Source: Caballeronia sp. LZ062
GTDB lineage: Bacteria > Pseudomonadota > Gammaproteobacteria > Burkholderiales > Burkholderiaceae
Length of the DNA stretch: 64,000 nt
Direction of reading: 5' to 3'
NCBI RefSeq assembly: GCF_031450785.1
Contig: NZ_JARTWB010000002.1
Location: 2,542,001 to 2,606,000 of the forward strand
Both the position numbers and the translations under genes were made by a program. The notes beneath the pieces are model-generated. The model was not told where the DNA came from and made no database searches. It was given only the letters and a program-made list of their open reading frames with translations. Shown piece by piece: positions 1 to 7,517 of this stretch (positions are counted from its first letter, which is position 1; each line of letters starts with the position of its first letter).

Positions 1-494
1 CGCGCGGCGAGCGTGCGGATCGAGTTGTACGAGGTCGTGCGCAGGATGAACGAGCCCAGCTCGTCATCGTCGCCGATGGTCACGTTCAGGCGCGCGTAGG
101 GCTTGCAGCCTCCCTGCTTTCCGAATGTACATCCGTCCGGCGATGCGCACGGCTGATGCTGGACGCCTTCTCGGGTCATCCGCATACACGTCTCGCCGTT
201 GCCTACACACACCGGTCGCCCCGTGTCACGATCAAAGACGCTATAGTCGGCACGCAGGTTCAGGTCCGGGTCATTGAACAGCATGCGCACGGGAATAGCG
301 CGCAGCTTACCCGTCGTTGCCTTGCGCAGCGTTTCGTTCAGCGGGTGCAGCATCCAGCCATCGCGCCCTTGAACCTGCGTCGTCAATGTGAACTGGTCGT
401 CCGTTTCCGGCAGACGCTTGCCGTTTTTCTCGACAACTCTTCCAATCGAGATGCGCCCGACCACGGGCGGCGTAATCGCAAGTCCTTTGAGCAT
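1..494 (-). CDS. gp3/recombination-directionality-factor-like protein ('hydrolase or metal-binding'), 3' end cut
   Basis: Translating the minus strand from ATG at 494 gives an open frame of 164 codons that runs off the left edge. A GGAG motif sits just upstream of the start. The protein begins MLKGLAITPPVVGRISIG and contains a cysteine-rich segment (VCVGNGETC, then CASPDGCTFGKQGGCKPY) followed by LNVTIGDDDELGSFILRTT. I recognise this as the phage and island family often labelled 'hydrolase or metal-binding protein', related to recombination directionality factors. Four or more spaced cysteines suggest metal binding. It lies 27 bp downstream of the YqaJ exonuclease gene and is probably in the same transcript. 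The function in this element is inferred from the family; the C-terminus is not visible. Confidence 0.75.
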   Translation of the reverse strand, partial: MLKGLAITPPVVGRISIGRVVEKNGKRLPETDDQFTLTTQVQGRDGWMLHPLNETLRKATTGKLRAIPVRMLFNDPDLNLRADYSVFDRDTGRPVCVGNGETCMRMTREGVQHQPCASPDGCTFGKQGGCKPYARLNVTIGDDDELGSFILRTTSYNSIRTLAA

Positions 495-521
495 GGTGAT
501 TCTCCTGTATGTCAACGTGCC

Positions 522-1520
522 TCAGACCGAGACAAGGAACCGGCGTGAGCCGGGTTTGGTGATGGCGTACTGCTGGGCAAAGGCCGGGTGATCGGCAACC
601 AGGCGCTTCACGTCTACCGCAGAGGAATCCCTGCTGCGTTTGAACGAGACCTCGCCCGTCTCGAAGATCGCGCGCGACGCATCACCCATGGCCTGCTGGA
701 TCGTCTGCTTGAGCAACGCTTCCTGCGCCTCCTGCTTGTCGATTGCAGCGCGGACGGCTACCAGATCAGCAAACACGGCTGACAGCCGCCCGTCGTCCGT
801 AAAATCCACGGTACGAGCGTCACCTGGATACAGACATCTCAATGCGCGATCCGCCGATTCCGATCCATCCGCCGGCGGTGGCGTGTCGCTCGTGACGTAC
901 TGCCAGAACTGCGCCTCGAGCGGGATCAACCGCGCAATCAGTTCGTCGTCTCGTTCGACACGATGGATTTCAAGCTTTTGGCCGCATAGCAGCACGGCAA
1001 CGTGCGCCACACGCTTGCTTGTCACGGCCAGTTGGTGCTGCACTTGAAGCTGCACGTACTCGGGCACGCCCTCGCGCCAGTGGCGCGCACCGAACTCACC
1101 AGCCGTCTTACATTCGAGGATCTGCACGTCCAGCCCCCCGATGACTTCCCGATCGAGATTGGCGAGCATCCACGGGATCGTCGGATGCTGAAGCACTGCA
1201 TTGACCTTGCGCACGCGGTTGCCGGTCTGGTGCGTGTAGGCGGCAGCGACAATTGGTTCAAGCAGCGCGCCCCAGTACACCGGCTCGGTCGTATCGTGCG
1301 GGTCGGGCCTTGCGAGCGTCGCGTCCCTGCCCGTCTTTTCGAGCCACAGTTCCAGTTGGCTTTTGTACGGATTCAAACCAACGGCTGCTGCCGAATCTGA
1401 ACCGCCAATGCCCGTCCTGCGGACCTGCAACCAGTCGGCACGGCACAGGTTGCGGGTCTCGACGAGACGTAATGCGCGTGGCATCCTCGTAGAGCTCTCA
1501 CCTGGTATCGCTTGTGACAT
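522..1520 (-). CDS. YqaJ-family phage recombinase/exonuclease
   Basis: A 332-residue protein with the YqaJ/lambda-exonuclease nuclease fold. The visible motifs, in order, are GIGGSDSAAAVGLNPY (about residues 37-52), WGALLEPIVAAAY (about 83-95), ANLDREV...LECKT (about 119-138, supplying the D and E-x-K metal ligands) and YVQLQVQHQLAVT (about 151-163). Such nucleases resect DNA ends 5' to 3' and usually work with a single-strand annealing protein. No annealing protein is visible in the window, so it may lie beyond the left edge. The C-terminal third is a charged, probably helical extension. The gene is in the island's minus-strand module between the DUF932 gene and the RDF-like gene. Confidence 0.85.
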   Translation of the reverse strand: MSQAIPGESSTRMPRALRLVETRNLCRADWLQVRRTGIGGSDSAAAVGLNPYKSQLELWLEKTGRDATLARPDPHDTTEPVYWGALLEPIVAAAYTHQTGNRVRKVNAVLQHPTIPWMLANLDREVIGGLDVQILECKTAGEFGARHWREGVPEYVQLQVQHQLAVTSKRVAHVAVLLCGQKLEIHRVERDDELIARLIPLEAQFWQYVTSDTPPPADGSESADRALRCLYPGDARTVDFTDDGRLSAVFADLVAVRAAIDKQEAQEALLKQTIQQAMGDASRAIFETGEVSFKRSRDSSAVDVKRLVADHPAFAQQYAITKPGSRRFLVSV

Positions 1521-1622
1521 GTCATGCTCCTGACGGCATAAGGCCCGGCGAGCGCAAGCTCGACCGGGATGTGCAAATGAACGAGATAGAAAAATGTGGG
1601 TGACAGCAGACGACCGTGGGAG

Positions 1623-2594
1623 TCAGACAACGAGTTTGAGCGCTTCATCCCACGCCTTTCGCTTGAGCGCAGCGCCTGCGCCAAACCACGCGGCATCGCG
1701 CCGGTGATCGTGGCTGCGCGCACGGCGCTCGTGGTCGACGTACTCGGTGACACTGTTGAGTAGCCCCCACGCAGTGCCCGCCGCCGAGGCCAGTTCCGCG
1801 CCCTTTCCGCGCCCCGCGAACAGTTCATTCACGGCCTTCACGGCGCTGTCATTGGTGGCCGCCACCGGACGCTCAGTCGTGCTGCCCGGGTGATAAGTAA
1901 GCACGCGCCTGAAATACGCTTCCACGGATTCCGTGCTGACCTTGCGTTCCGAGAGCGCCTTCATGCGCGCCATGAAGCCGTCCCAGGAGGAAATAGCAAT
2001 GCCCAGTTGCCGCTTGACAGCATCCGCATTGAACTGGCTGCGGTGCGGCACCTTGACAGCGCCCGTGATGTCGCCCAGCGCAATGGCGAGCGTGTTGTTG
2101 CACACGACGCGCACCGACGTGAATTGCGCGGTCGTCGCAAGCGTGCCGTCACAGGCTGTGGCGAGCAGCAGGTAGCCGTTCACGCGGTCGCGTCCCTTGA
2201 GCGTTGCGCTGTGACCGGTTTTGGCGAGCGCCCAGAACTTGCGGCCCTCCTTGAGCACGCCGGCCGTCTCCAGTTCAAAGCCGCCCACTTCCGTGAGGTC
2301 CCGATAGAACTCCAGGATTTCAGACGGCTGCACGACCTGGTAGCGGCTGGAGACAACCGAGAGCGGTGCTTTAGTGTCGGAGCGGTACAGCACCTTTTGA
2401 TCGGGATACGCATGGATTGATCCGAGGTTCGAACCGGCGCTGCCCGAGACGAAGCGCACTTCGGCTTCCTCGATGCTCCAGTTCATGCCGGCCTGCTCCG
2501 CCCACACTTCGAGCGGCTGATTCTGCGCAAGCTGGTTGCCCAGCCTGTGCCACGGGGCTTCCTTGACATACGCCATGGTCTGGACAAGATGCAT
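1623..2594 (-). CDS. DUF932 phage/plasmid-like protein
   Basis: A 323-residue protein matching the DUF932 / TIGR03299 'phage/plasmid-like' family. The hallmarks are the N-terminal APWHRLG motif (about residues 14-20), LSVVSSRYQVVQPSEILEFY (about 78-97), the segment around YLLLATACDGTLAT and the conserved VRVVCNNTL (about 162-170). Members are carried by phages, plasmids and integrative elements next to recombination genes, as here. The biochemical role is not established. It is separated by about 100 bp from the YqaJ gene downstream and has the same orientation. The start at MHLVQTMAYVKEAPW is plausible; M7 (MAYVKEAPW) is an alternative. Confidence 0.8.
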   Translation of the reverse strand: MHLVQTMAYVKEAPWHRLGNQLAQNQPLEVWAEQAGMNWSIEEAEVRFVSGSAGSNLGSIHAYPDQKVLYRSDTKAPLSVVSSRYQVVQPSEILEFYRDLTEVGGFELETAGVLKEGRKFWALAKTGHSATLKGRDRVNGYLLLATACDGTLATTAQFTSVRVVCNNTLAIALGDITGAVKVPHRSQFNADAVKRQLGIAISSWDGFMARMKALSERKVSTESVEAYFRRVLTYHPGSTTERPVAATNDSAVKAVNELFAGRGKGAELASAAGTAWGLLNSVTEYVDHERRARSHDHRRDAAWFGAGAALKRKAWDEALKLVV

Positions 2595-2756
2595 GGTGAA
2601 CTCCAGAAAAAGGATGAACGCAGACCGCCCGGTCGGAACCAGGCTGCCTGACAGAATCGAAAGAAGGGGAACGAGAGAAATGGAAAGACGGATGAACCGT
2701 GCGGCGGGACGCCTACGCAGGCAAAGGAAGGCCCGGGTGCGTGACGCCTGCGCCGG

Positions 2757-3083
2757 TCAACGATGCACGCTGAACGTATGCCCGCATGAGCAGCACCGGT
2801 AGTTGTCGAGCACGTTCGTGTCGATAGCTTCGCCGACGGCGATGCCTGTGGCACACCCGGTAGCCGCACCGAGCAGGCCGGCGATGACCGCGCCAGCAAT
2901 GCTGCCCACTAGCGCACCGCCAGGTCCAGCAAGCGAGCCGACAGCTGCACCCGCTTCGGCGCCTGAGAGTACGGCTCCGGCACCGCTCGCGGCGCCGGCC
3001 ACCGTGCCAATCGCACCGCCGACCTTTTTGGCGTGGTTACGGATCTCGATGCGAGCCGAGCCACACTTTGGACATTGGGTCAT
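2757..3083 (-). CDS. Small membrane protein: glycine-zipper hairpin inserted in a split zinc ribbon
   Basis: A 108-residue protein. The start is set at 3083 because GGAG lies about ten bases upstream; the same frame stays open further upstream but without comparable signals. Residues 4-7 (CPKC, followed by GSARIEIRNH) look like the first half of a zinc ribbon. Residues 97-100 (CCSC, followed by GHTF) look like the second half. Between them, residues about 21-86 are almost entirely Gly, Ala, Val, Ile and Ser in a glycine-zipper pattern (GGAIGTVAGAASGAGAVLSG and so on), consistent with one or two tightly packed membrane helices. A membrane hairpin would bring both CxxC pairs together on one side. 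I do not know a function. It follows a tiny membrane-protein gene (3118-3261) by 34 bp. Confidence 0.7.
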   Translation of the reverse strand: MTQCPKCGSARIEIRNHAKKVGGAIGTVAGAASGAGAVLSGAEAGAAVGSLAGPGGALVGSIAGAVIAGLLGAATGCATGIAVGEAIDTNVLDNYRCCSCGHTFSVHR

Positions 3084-3117
3084 TGGGAAACTTCTCCATG
3101 TTCGTGATTGACGACGT

Positions 3118-3261
3118 TCAGGCGCCGCACGCCGGGCGCATAGCCGCGGCCTTGAGCCGGTCGATGTATTCGAGGATGGTCGTTGTGGACAGCACTCCTG
3201 ACAAAAACACAATGGCAAATGCGATGAGGGTATCGATGGGTGAATTGATGGGTAGCATCAT
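3118..3261 (-). CDS. 47-residue single-pass membrane protein
   Basis: A short gene found by reading the minus strand from ATG at 3261. It is preceded by an excellent ribosome-binding site (AAGGAGG, seven bases before the start) and ends with TGA at 3118. The product starts MMLPINSPIDTLIAFAIVFL and contains one hydrophobic helix (about residues 11-30) followed by a basic tail, EYIDRLKAAAMRPACGA. ATG at 3258 is an equally possible start. It lies directly upstream of the zinc-ribbon/glycine-zipper gene and the two probably form a unit. I do not recognise a family. Small one-helix proteins in phage-derived islands can be holin-like, toxins or immunity factors, but nothing here shows which. Confidence 0.55.
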   Translation of the reverse strand: MMLPINSPIDTLIAFAIVFLSGVLSTTTILEYIDRLKAAAMRPACGA

Positions 3262-3790
3262 GACTTCCTCCTTGGTGGATGCGCGGGAAACTTGCAGGAG
3301 GCAGAACCGAAGACAGGCCTAGTTCTGCACATGGAGGTGATATAGAACTGAGATTTTTTTGAATCGACGGGCGACCGGCATAGAGTCCGAAGGCCTGCGC
3401 CTTCGGACTCTATTGCGATCAGATCGGTGAGGACAGCGCGTCCGCGGGCTAACAAACGAGTAGATGGAAGAGAACGCTGGCAGAGAAGGCGGCTACGGCA
3501 TCAGGCGAGCTATTCGTCTGGTGCCGCCGCGGCTCCCGATCATTTTTGCATCCTCCAGACCTGGGCTGCGCTCAAGGCTCCCATTCCCCCTCAATCTAGC
3601 GCTGGACCCCCTCGCAGGAACCAGAAGTTAAGATTGGCTCAAGAACAGACCGTGTCTGGCGTCCGGCCAGCATCCGGCAACGGGTAAAATAGTCACCACA
3701 GCCGCAGGCCAAGGACCATCCGGGATGACGGTCGCCAACTATCTGCGCCAGCTATCAAAATCGGCAGCCAGGCATACCAGGAGGAAATCA
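3262..3790. other. Intergenic region between divergent island modules, with a perfect hairpin
   Basis: This 529-base stretch separates the minus-strand small-protein module from the plus-strand ATPase/nuclease operon. I see no credible gene; an open frame at 3427-3687 lacks a ribosome-binding site and has an arginine-rich composition typical of chance frames. It holds a poly-T run near 3354 and a perfect hairpin at 3380-3413 (listed separately). A TAAAAT hexamer near 3685 could be a -10 element for the operon, but no good -35 is apparent. An ATG at 3725 in frame with the ATPase is a less likely start than 3791. Confidence 0.5.
3380..3413. repeat. Perfect 15-bp inverted repeat (hairpin)
   Basis: The left arm ATAGAGTCCGAAGGC (3380-3394) is exactly complementary to GCCTTCGGACTCTAT (3399-3413), leaving a four-base loop CTGC. 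There is no T-run directly 3' on either strand, so it does not look like a simple intrinsic terminator. It lies about 380 bp upstream of the ATPase/nuclease operon and 120 bp upstream of the small membrane-protein gene. It may be an operator, a structured RNA element or a mobile-element end. Confidence 0.7.
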
Positions 3791-5059
3791 ATGCCGAGAA
3801 TGCGTGTCAGAAACTTCGGCCCGATTCGTCAGGGGCGAGAAGAGAACGACGGGTGGCTCGAGATGACGAAGGTCACAATCTTCGTCGGCAACCAGGGCTC
3901 GGGAAAAAGTACGCTGGCAAAGCTGTTCTCGACTTTCGCTTGGATCGAGAAGGCGCTTGTGCGCGGCGACTATGAAAAGAAGTGGTTTGAGCGCAAGAAT
4001 CGGCTCCAGCATCAGTTCTTGAAATACCATCGTCTTGAAAATTACATGCCGCCGAAAGGCAATGAGCCAGCAACGCTCGAGTACCAAGGCGATGCGTATT
4101 CAATCACCTTAGCCGACGGATACGTCTGCTTCGAAGAGAGCCGGCCGCGCTCAAAGTACGAATTGCCGCAGATTATGTACGTGCCTGCGGAACGGAACTT
4201 CATTTCATATGTCAGGCACCCCAAGGAGTTGAAACTGTCCTCTGACTCCCTAAAGGAGTTTCTGTCGGAATTCGAGAAGGCGAAAACAGAATTGCGCGGT
4301 CGGTTGCTACTCCCCATCAATGACGCCGAGCTTGAATACGACAAGCGGAACGACACGCTCAGCATCCGTGATAATGCGTACAAACTTCGCCTGACCGACG
4401 CATCCAGTGGATTTCAGTCCGCCGTGCCACTGTTTCTAGTCAGCCATAGTCTCGCCCATAAGGTCAAGGCGAATGCCGGGCAGGCATCCGAGGGCACGGC
4501 AGAGCCGATGAGTGTGGAGCAGCTCGACCGTTTCAAGAGCCTTATTGCCGATATTTCCGGCAATGACACACTGACTCAGGAGCAAAGACGGGCCGCGATC
4601 TCCACGATCTCGTCGAAGTTCAACAAGACGGCGTTCGTGAACATTATTGAGGAAGCCGAGCAGAACCTGTTTCCCACGTCGCAATGGGCTGTGATTACCC
4701 AGCTGCTTGCAATGAACAATTTAGCAGCTGCCAACCGGCTTGTACTCACAACACACAGCCCGTACATCGTCAACTTTTTCAGTATCGCGATCCAAGGCCA
4801 TTTTCTTCGCCAGCGGATCGAAGAACGAGGCTCAGCCCCCGGATTACTTGACCGACTCGGCCAAGTCGTTCCACTGAACGCGCTAGTAGATGGTCGTGAT
4901 GTATCGATTTACCAGTCCGACGAAATAACAGGATCGATCCAAAAGCTGGCGACCACCGACGGCATTCCGTCGGACCAGAACTATCTGAACCTCCAGCTCA
5001 TGAAAGGCAACGACCTATTTGATGACCTCCTTGACATTGAGCAGGAGCTTGGTGCGTGA
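3791..5059 (+). CDS. OLD-like ABC/AAA ATPase of a two-gene putative defence operon
   Basis: A 422-residue ATPase. The start at 3791 is chosen because AGGAGG lies seven bases upstream; the frame opens earlier at 3725 without a site. Motifs in order: Walker A GNQGSGKST (about 33-41), a middle insert including YVPAERNFISYV (about 130-141) and a charged segment, an ABC signature ASSGFQS (about 204-210), Walker B IIEEAEQNLFP (about 285-295) and the switch histidine in LTTHSPYIV (about 319-327). This is the layout of the SMC/OLD-like ATPases of defence systems such as Septu, Gabija and PARIS, but without a C-terminal Toprim domain. Its stop overlaps the GTG start of the nuclease gene, so the two are translationally coupled. 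The base composition is visibly less GC-rich than the flanking core genes, which suggests transfer. The defence role is inferred. Confidence 0.8.
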   Translation: MPRMRVRNFGPIRQGREENDGWLEMTKVTIFVGNQGSGKSTLAKLFSTFAWIEKALVRGDYEKKWFERKNRLQHQFLKYHRLENYMPPKGNEPATLEYQGDAYSITLADGYVCFEESRPRSKYELPQIMYVPAERNFISYVRHPKELKLSSDSLKEFLSEFEKAKTELRGRLLLPINDAELEYDKRNDTLSIRDNAYKLRLTDASSGFQSAVPLFLVSHSLAHKVKANAGQASEGTAEPMSVEQLDRFKSLIADISGNDTLTQEQRRAAISTISSKFNKTAFVNIIEEAEQNLFPTSQWAVITQLLAMNNLAAANRLVLTTHSPYIVNFFSIAIQGHFLRQRIEERGSAPGLLDRLGQVVPLNALVDGRDVSIYQSDEITGSIQKLATTDGIPSDQNYLNLQLMKGNDLFDDLLDIEQELGA

Positions 5060-5544
5060 AATTTTTCGACACGAATTGCCAGCAAGGTCCGTTCGCCCAC
5101 GCAACTTTCGGCATCTGCGACGACGAGAACGGCGGTGTCGCATATGTCGCAACCACCACGCCGTCAGATTGGGTTGCAACGGTACTCAATCATCAGCAGG
5201 TAGCCGTCACGTTCACCGCAATCGATAAATGCGTGATCAAGGACGGTGAGGAAGAAGGCCGAGGTAGATGCGACGGCATGCTGACCACAGACAGACACCT
5301 GTACCTAGTCGAACTCAAGAACCAGCGGAATGCATGGCAAAGTGGCGCAATCGAACAACTCAGGTCAACACTTCGCTTCCTCGTACCGGAAGCCGGCGAT
5401 CTGGGACAATTTCGCTCCCGTAAGGCTTTCGCCTGTAACCGCAGGCACCCGAAATTTGCCGTCATTGATAACGAGACGAAGAAGGCATTTTTCACCGAGT
5501 TCAGCTTCCGACTACACATCGGGGCAAGCATTGTCATCGACTAG
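5056..5544 (+). CDS. Small PD-(D/E)XK-type nuclease partner of the ATPase
   Basis: A 162-residue protein starting at GTG 5056 inside the GTGA overlap with the ATPase stop. The central segment GRCDGMLTTDRHLYLVELKNQ carries D73 and E86-x-K88, the spacing of a PD-(D/E)XK nuclease core, followed by a helix with Q101. I do not recognise the N-terminal 60 residues (KFFDTNCQQGPFAHATFGICDD...). The C-terminal part (KFAVIDNETKKAFFTEFSF) may complete the fold. It is the last gene of the two-gene operon. A dedicated ATPase sensor plus a small nuclease effector is a common anti-phage design, but this exact pair does not match a named system that I can identify with confidence. The nuclease assignment comes from motif spacing only. 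Confidence 0.65.
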   Translation: MKFFDTNCQQGPFAHATFGICDDENGGVAYVATTTPSDWVATVLNHQQVAVTFTAIDKCVIKDGEEEGRGRCDGMLTTDRHLYLVELKNQRNAWQSGAIEQLRSTLRFLVPEAGDLGQFRSRKAFACNRRHPKFAVIDNETKKAFFTEFSFRLHIGASIVID

Positions 5545-5674
5545 TGCTCGACAGGCTTCGTGTCGTCATCCACGCTTCCTGCATCACAGCAGCTACGGGC
5601 ACGTTCACACGACGACCTGAGCGAAGCGGCAGTGAACCGTGCACTTATAGCGAGCATCACATCGCTCCAGGTAA

Positions 5675-6868
5675 TCAGCAAGGCGGTTGCTCGTCTTTTC
5701 GACCACCAATGAACTGATGGCTCTCACCGACTTCACTTTCTTGCTGTTGCAACTCCGCGCGGGGGCGACCCGACTTTAACTTCTTCGGCACCTGTCCCAT
5801 ATCGAACGTGCGGATACGTTCGACACTCCAGCTCATGAGATATTGTTCCGCCTTCGCGAGATAGACAAGGTTCTTGCGCAATGCCTCACGCTTTTTCGTA
5901 TCGCTCCAGTCGATTTGGCCGACACCGATACCGTGGCCAAACTTCTCGTAGCGCTTCTTTAGCCAGGCCCGGTTGCTGTTCCAGTAGTCGCCCTTGCCTT
6001 CGGTTACCACATCAACCCAATATTCACCGATCTGCTTCGCGATGAACTCGTCGTGGTTGTGTTCGCCTGAATAGAACAGGATGACGTGCAGGTGCAGTCC
6101 CGTGTCGTGTCCCTGTTCGATTGCCCAGACGTAGTTCCTGATACCTGCCATGAGCTTGTTGAAGCGACGTGCGGCGAAGAGCCGGTCCCGGTGCTGCTGC
6201 ATAGTCTCCGGTGTGATCCAGCGACGATATTTCGGCTTGTAGCGTAACGTCAACGAGAGCACCAACCACCGGCCTTTCGCCTCGAACATCTCTTCTTCCA
6301 TTGCAAGTACGTTCTCCTCGTTGCGTTTCGTATTGAACTGGCGGAGACGCTCCTCCTCCTTAAACTCACGTGACTCACAACGCATGCTGATCTCTGCGAT
6401 CAGCATGTTGAACGCGTCCATGGACCTCGCTCCGTCAGCACGGGCAATCTCGCCCGGCTCTTCGAAATGGAAGTTTTGCTGGCCAATCAATCCCATCGCC
6501 TTGCATACGCTGTAGAACACTTCGACTCGTGCTGAATAACGGTACTGGTCCGAATACCGCTCGATCCAGTCGTTCAACAGTCGATAGTATTTCTTGCCAA
6601 GGTATAGCTCATGGATCGTCTTTCTCCCGCTGTAGCGCGCTGTCTTTTCAATGAACCCTCCCTTCCATCCTCTCTGGATTGCTTTCACGAACTTCTCGAT
6701 ACCGAACAGATGTCGTGACCCATAGCCCTGGTGGATGACAAAGGTGCTGCGACCATTGATGTTTGTTTCTTCGAGGTTCATCCGCTCGTCGAGGTGAGCG
6801 ATGACCTCCAGCGCTTCCTGGTCTTCGGTGATTTCGTGCATGGTTGAGTAATGATGTGTCGTCACCAT
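5675..6868 (-). CDS. YagK/YfjJ (inovirus Gp2-type) HUH protein
   Basis: A 397-residue protein resembling the YagK/YfjJ C-terminal domain family (inovirus Gp2). The diagnostic part is residues about 240-345: RNYVWAIEQG, then GLHLHVILFY with the HxH (HUH-type) metal motif, then YWVDVVTEGKGDYWNS and LVYLAKAEQYL. The N-terminal half is charged and helical and has no domain that I recognise. HUH proteins of this kind are thought to start rolling-circle-type replication or to act as replication-associated proteins in satellites such as CP4-57. Its pairing with a YfjI-like gene upstream supports that setting. There is no convincing ribosome-binding site; M10 (MHEITEDQ) is an alternative start. Confidence 0.75.
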   Translation of the reverse strand: MVTTHHYSTMHEITEDQEALEVIAHLDERMNLEETNINGRSTFVIHQGYGSRHLFGIEKFVKAIQRGWKGGFIEKTARYSGRKTIHELYLGKKYYRLLNDWIERYSDQYRYSARVEVFYSVCKAMGLIGQQNFHFEEPGEIARADGARSMDAFNMLIAEISMRCESREFKEEERLRQFNTKRNEENVLAMEEEMFEAKGRWLVLSLTLRYKPKYRRWITPETMQQHRDRLFAARRFNKLMAGIRNYVWAIEQGHDTGLHLHVILFYSGEHNHDEFIAKQIGEYWVDVVTEGKGDYWNSNRAWLKKRYEKFGHGIGVGQIDWSDTKKREALRKNLVYLAKAEQYLMSWSVERIRTFDMGQVPKKLKSGRPRAELQQQESEVGESHQFIGGRKDEQPPC

Positions 6869-7486
6869 GGGTGACGGTTGTTGACGTTAGGTCTTTTGTT
6901 CGTCGTATTGCTGAATTGTCTGCTAGCAATGCTCAGCTAGCGACGAATCTGAGACCTCCTTTTTGTCGTTGACTGATATGCCTGGGATCCTGCTCAAGTG
7001 TCCCTGCCTCTACGTGACATGAACTCGAATCGATCGAGACTTCACTCGTGTCAGAAGGTACTTGCGTCTTTACCCATGCTCTCCCATATAGTTTGCTTTC
7101 TAACACTATCTATTCCATTAGAAGCATAAGTAGCAACCACTGCAATCACACGACGTTCACCACGATTCAATCGACAACAGTCCAAAGAAGCTTGCGTTCT
7201 TGTCATGTTCCTTATGTGCATACGTACACACGCAGTAAGAATTTAGTTGCGTCAACTTGCTGTACTGAGATTCGCTGGTCTATCTGGACAAGACTGCATA
7301 AATGCTGCAGGCTAAGGCTGCAGCAGGCAGTCGACAAACCACGGGAACTTGTGGGATTAACAGGATTCCATGAAACGGGCAACAGGGCTCAGCTCTGGCG
7401 CCCACAGAAAGCATAGCCAGCCTTGATTCGTAGCGACATCTGCGACAGTCGCGGAAGTCGACACGAAAATCGACACAGGCCGCATC
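6869..7486. other. AT-richer non-coding region between the Gp2-type and DUF3987 genes
   Basis: These 618 bases have lower GC than anything nearby, especially 7060-7280 (TTTGCTTTCTAACACTATC and similar runs). The one long frame (7048-7416, plus strand) has no ribosome-binding site and a low-complexity Ser/Thr-rich product, so I treat it as chance. A perfect 8-bp hairpin TGCTGCAG/CTGCAGCA spans 7303-7325. The location upstream of a HUH replication protein makes a replication origin or control region plausible, but no origin motif is proven. Confidence 0.4.
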
Positions 7487-7511
7487 AAGAAAATGCCACC
7501 CGAAGGTGGCG
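7487..7511 (-). terminator. Intrinsic terminator after the DUF3987 gene
   Basis: On the minus strand the sequence is CGCCACC-TTCG-GGTGGCA followed by TTTTCTT. This is a stable UUCG-loop hairpin with a U-rich tail, a few bases beyond the stop codon of the DUF3987 gene. Confidence 0.8.
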
Positions 7512-7517
7512 TTCTGA

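Noticed and set aside
3427..3687. An 86-codon plus-strand frame before the ATPase operon
   Set aside because: Arg/Pro-rich, no start signal, overlaps the likely promoter region.
7048..7416. A 122-codon plus-strand frame in the AT-rich island gap
   Set aside because: No ribosome-binding site, Ser/Thr/Cys-rich low-complexity product, no neighbours in the same direction.
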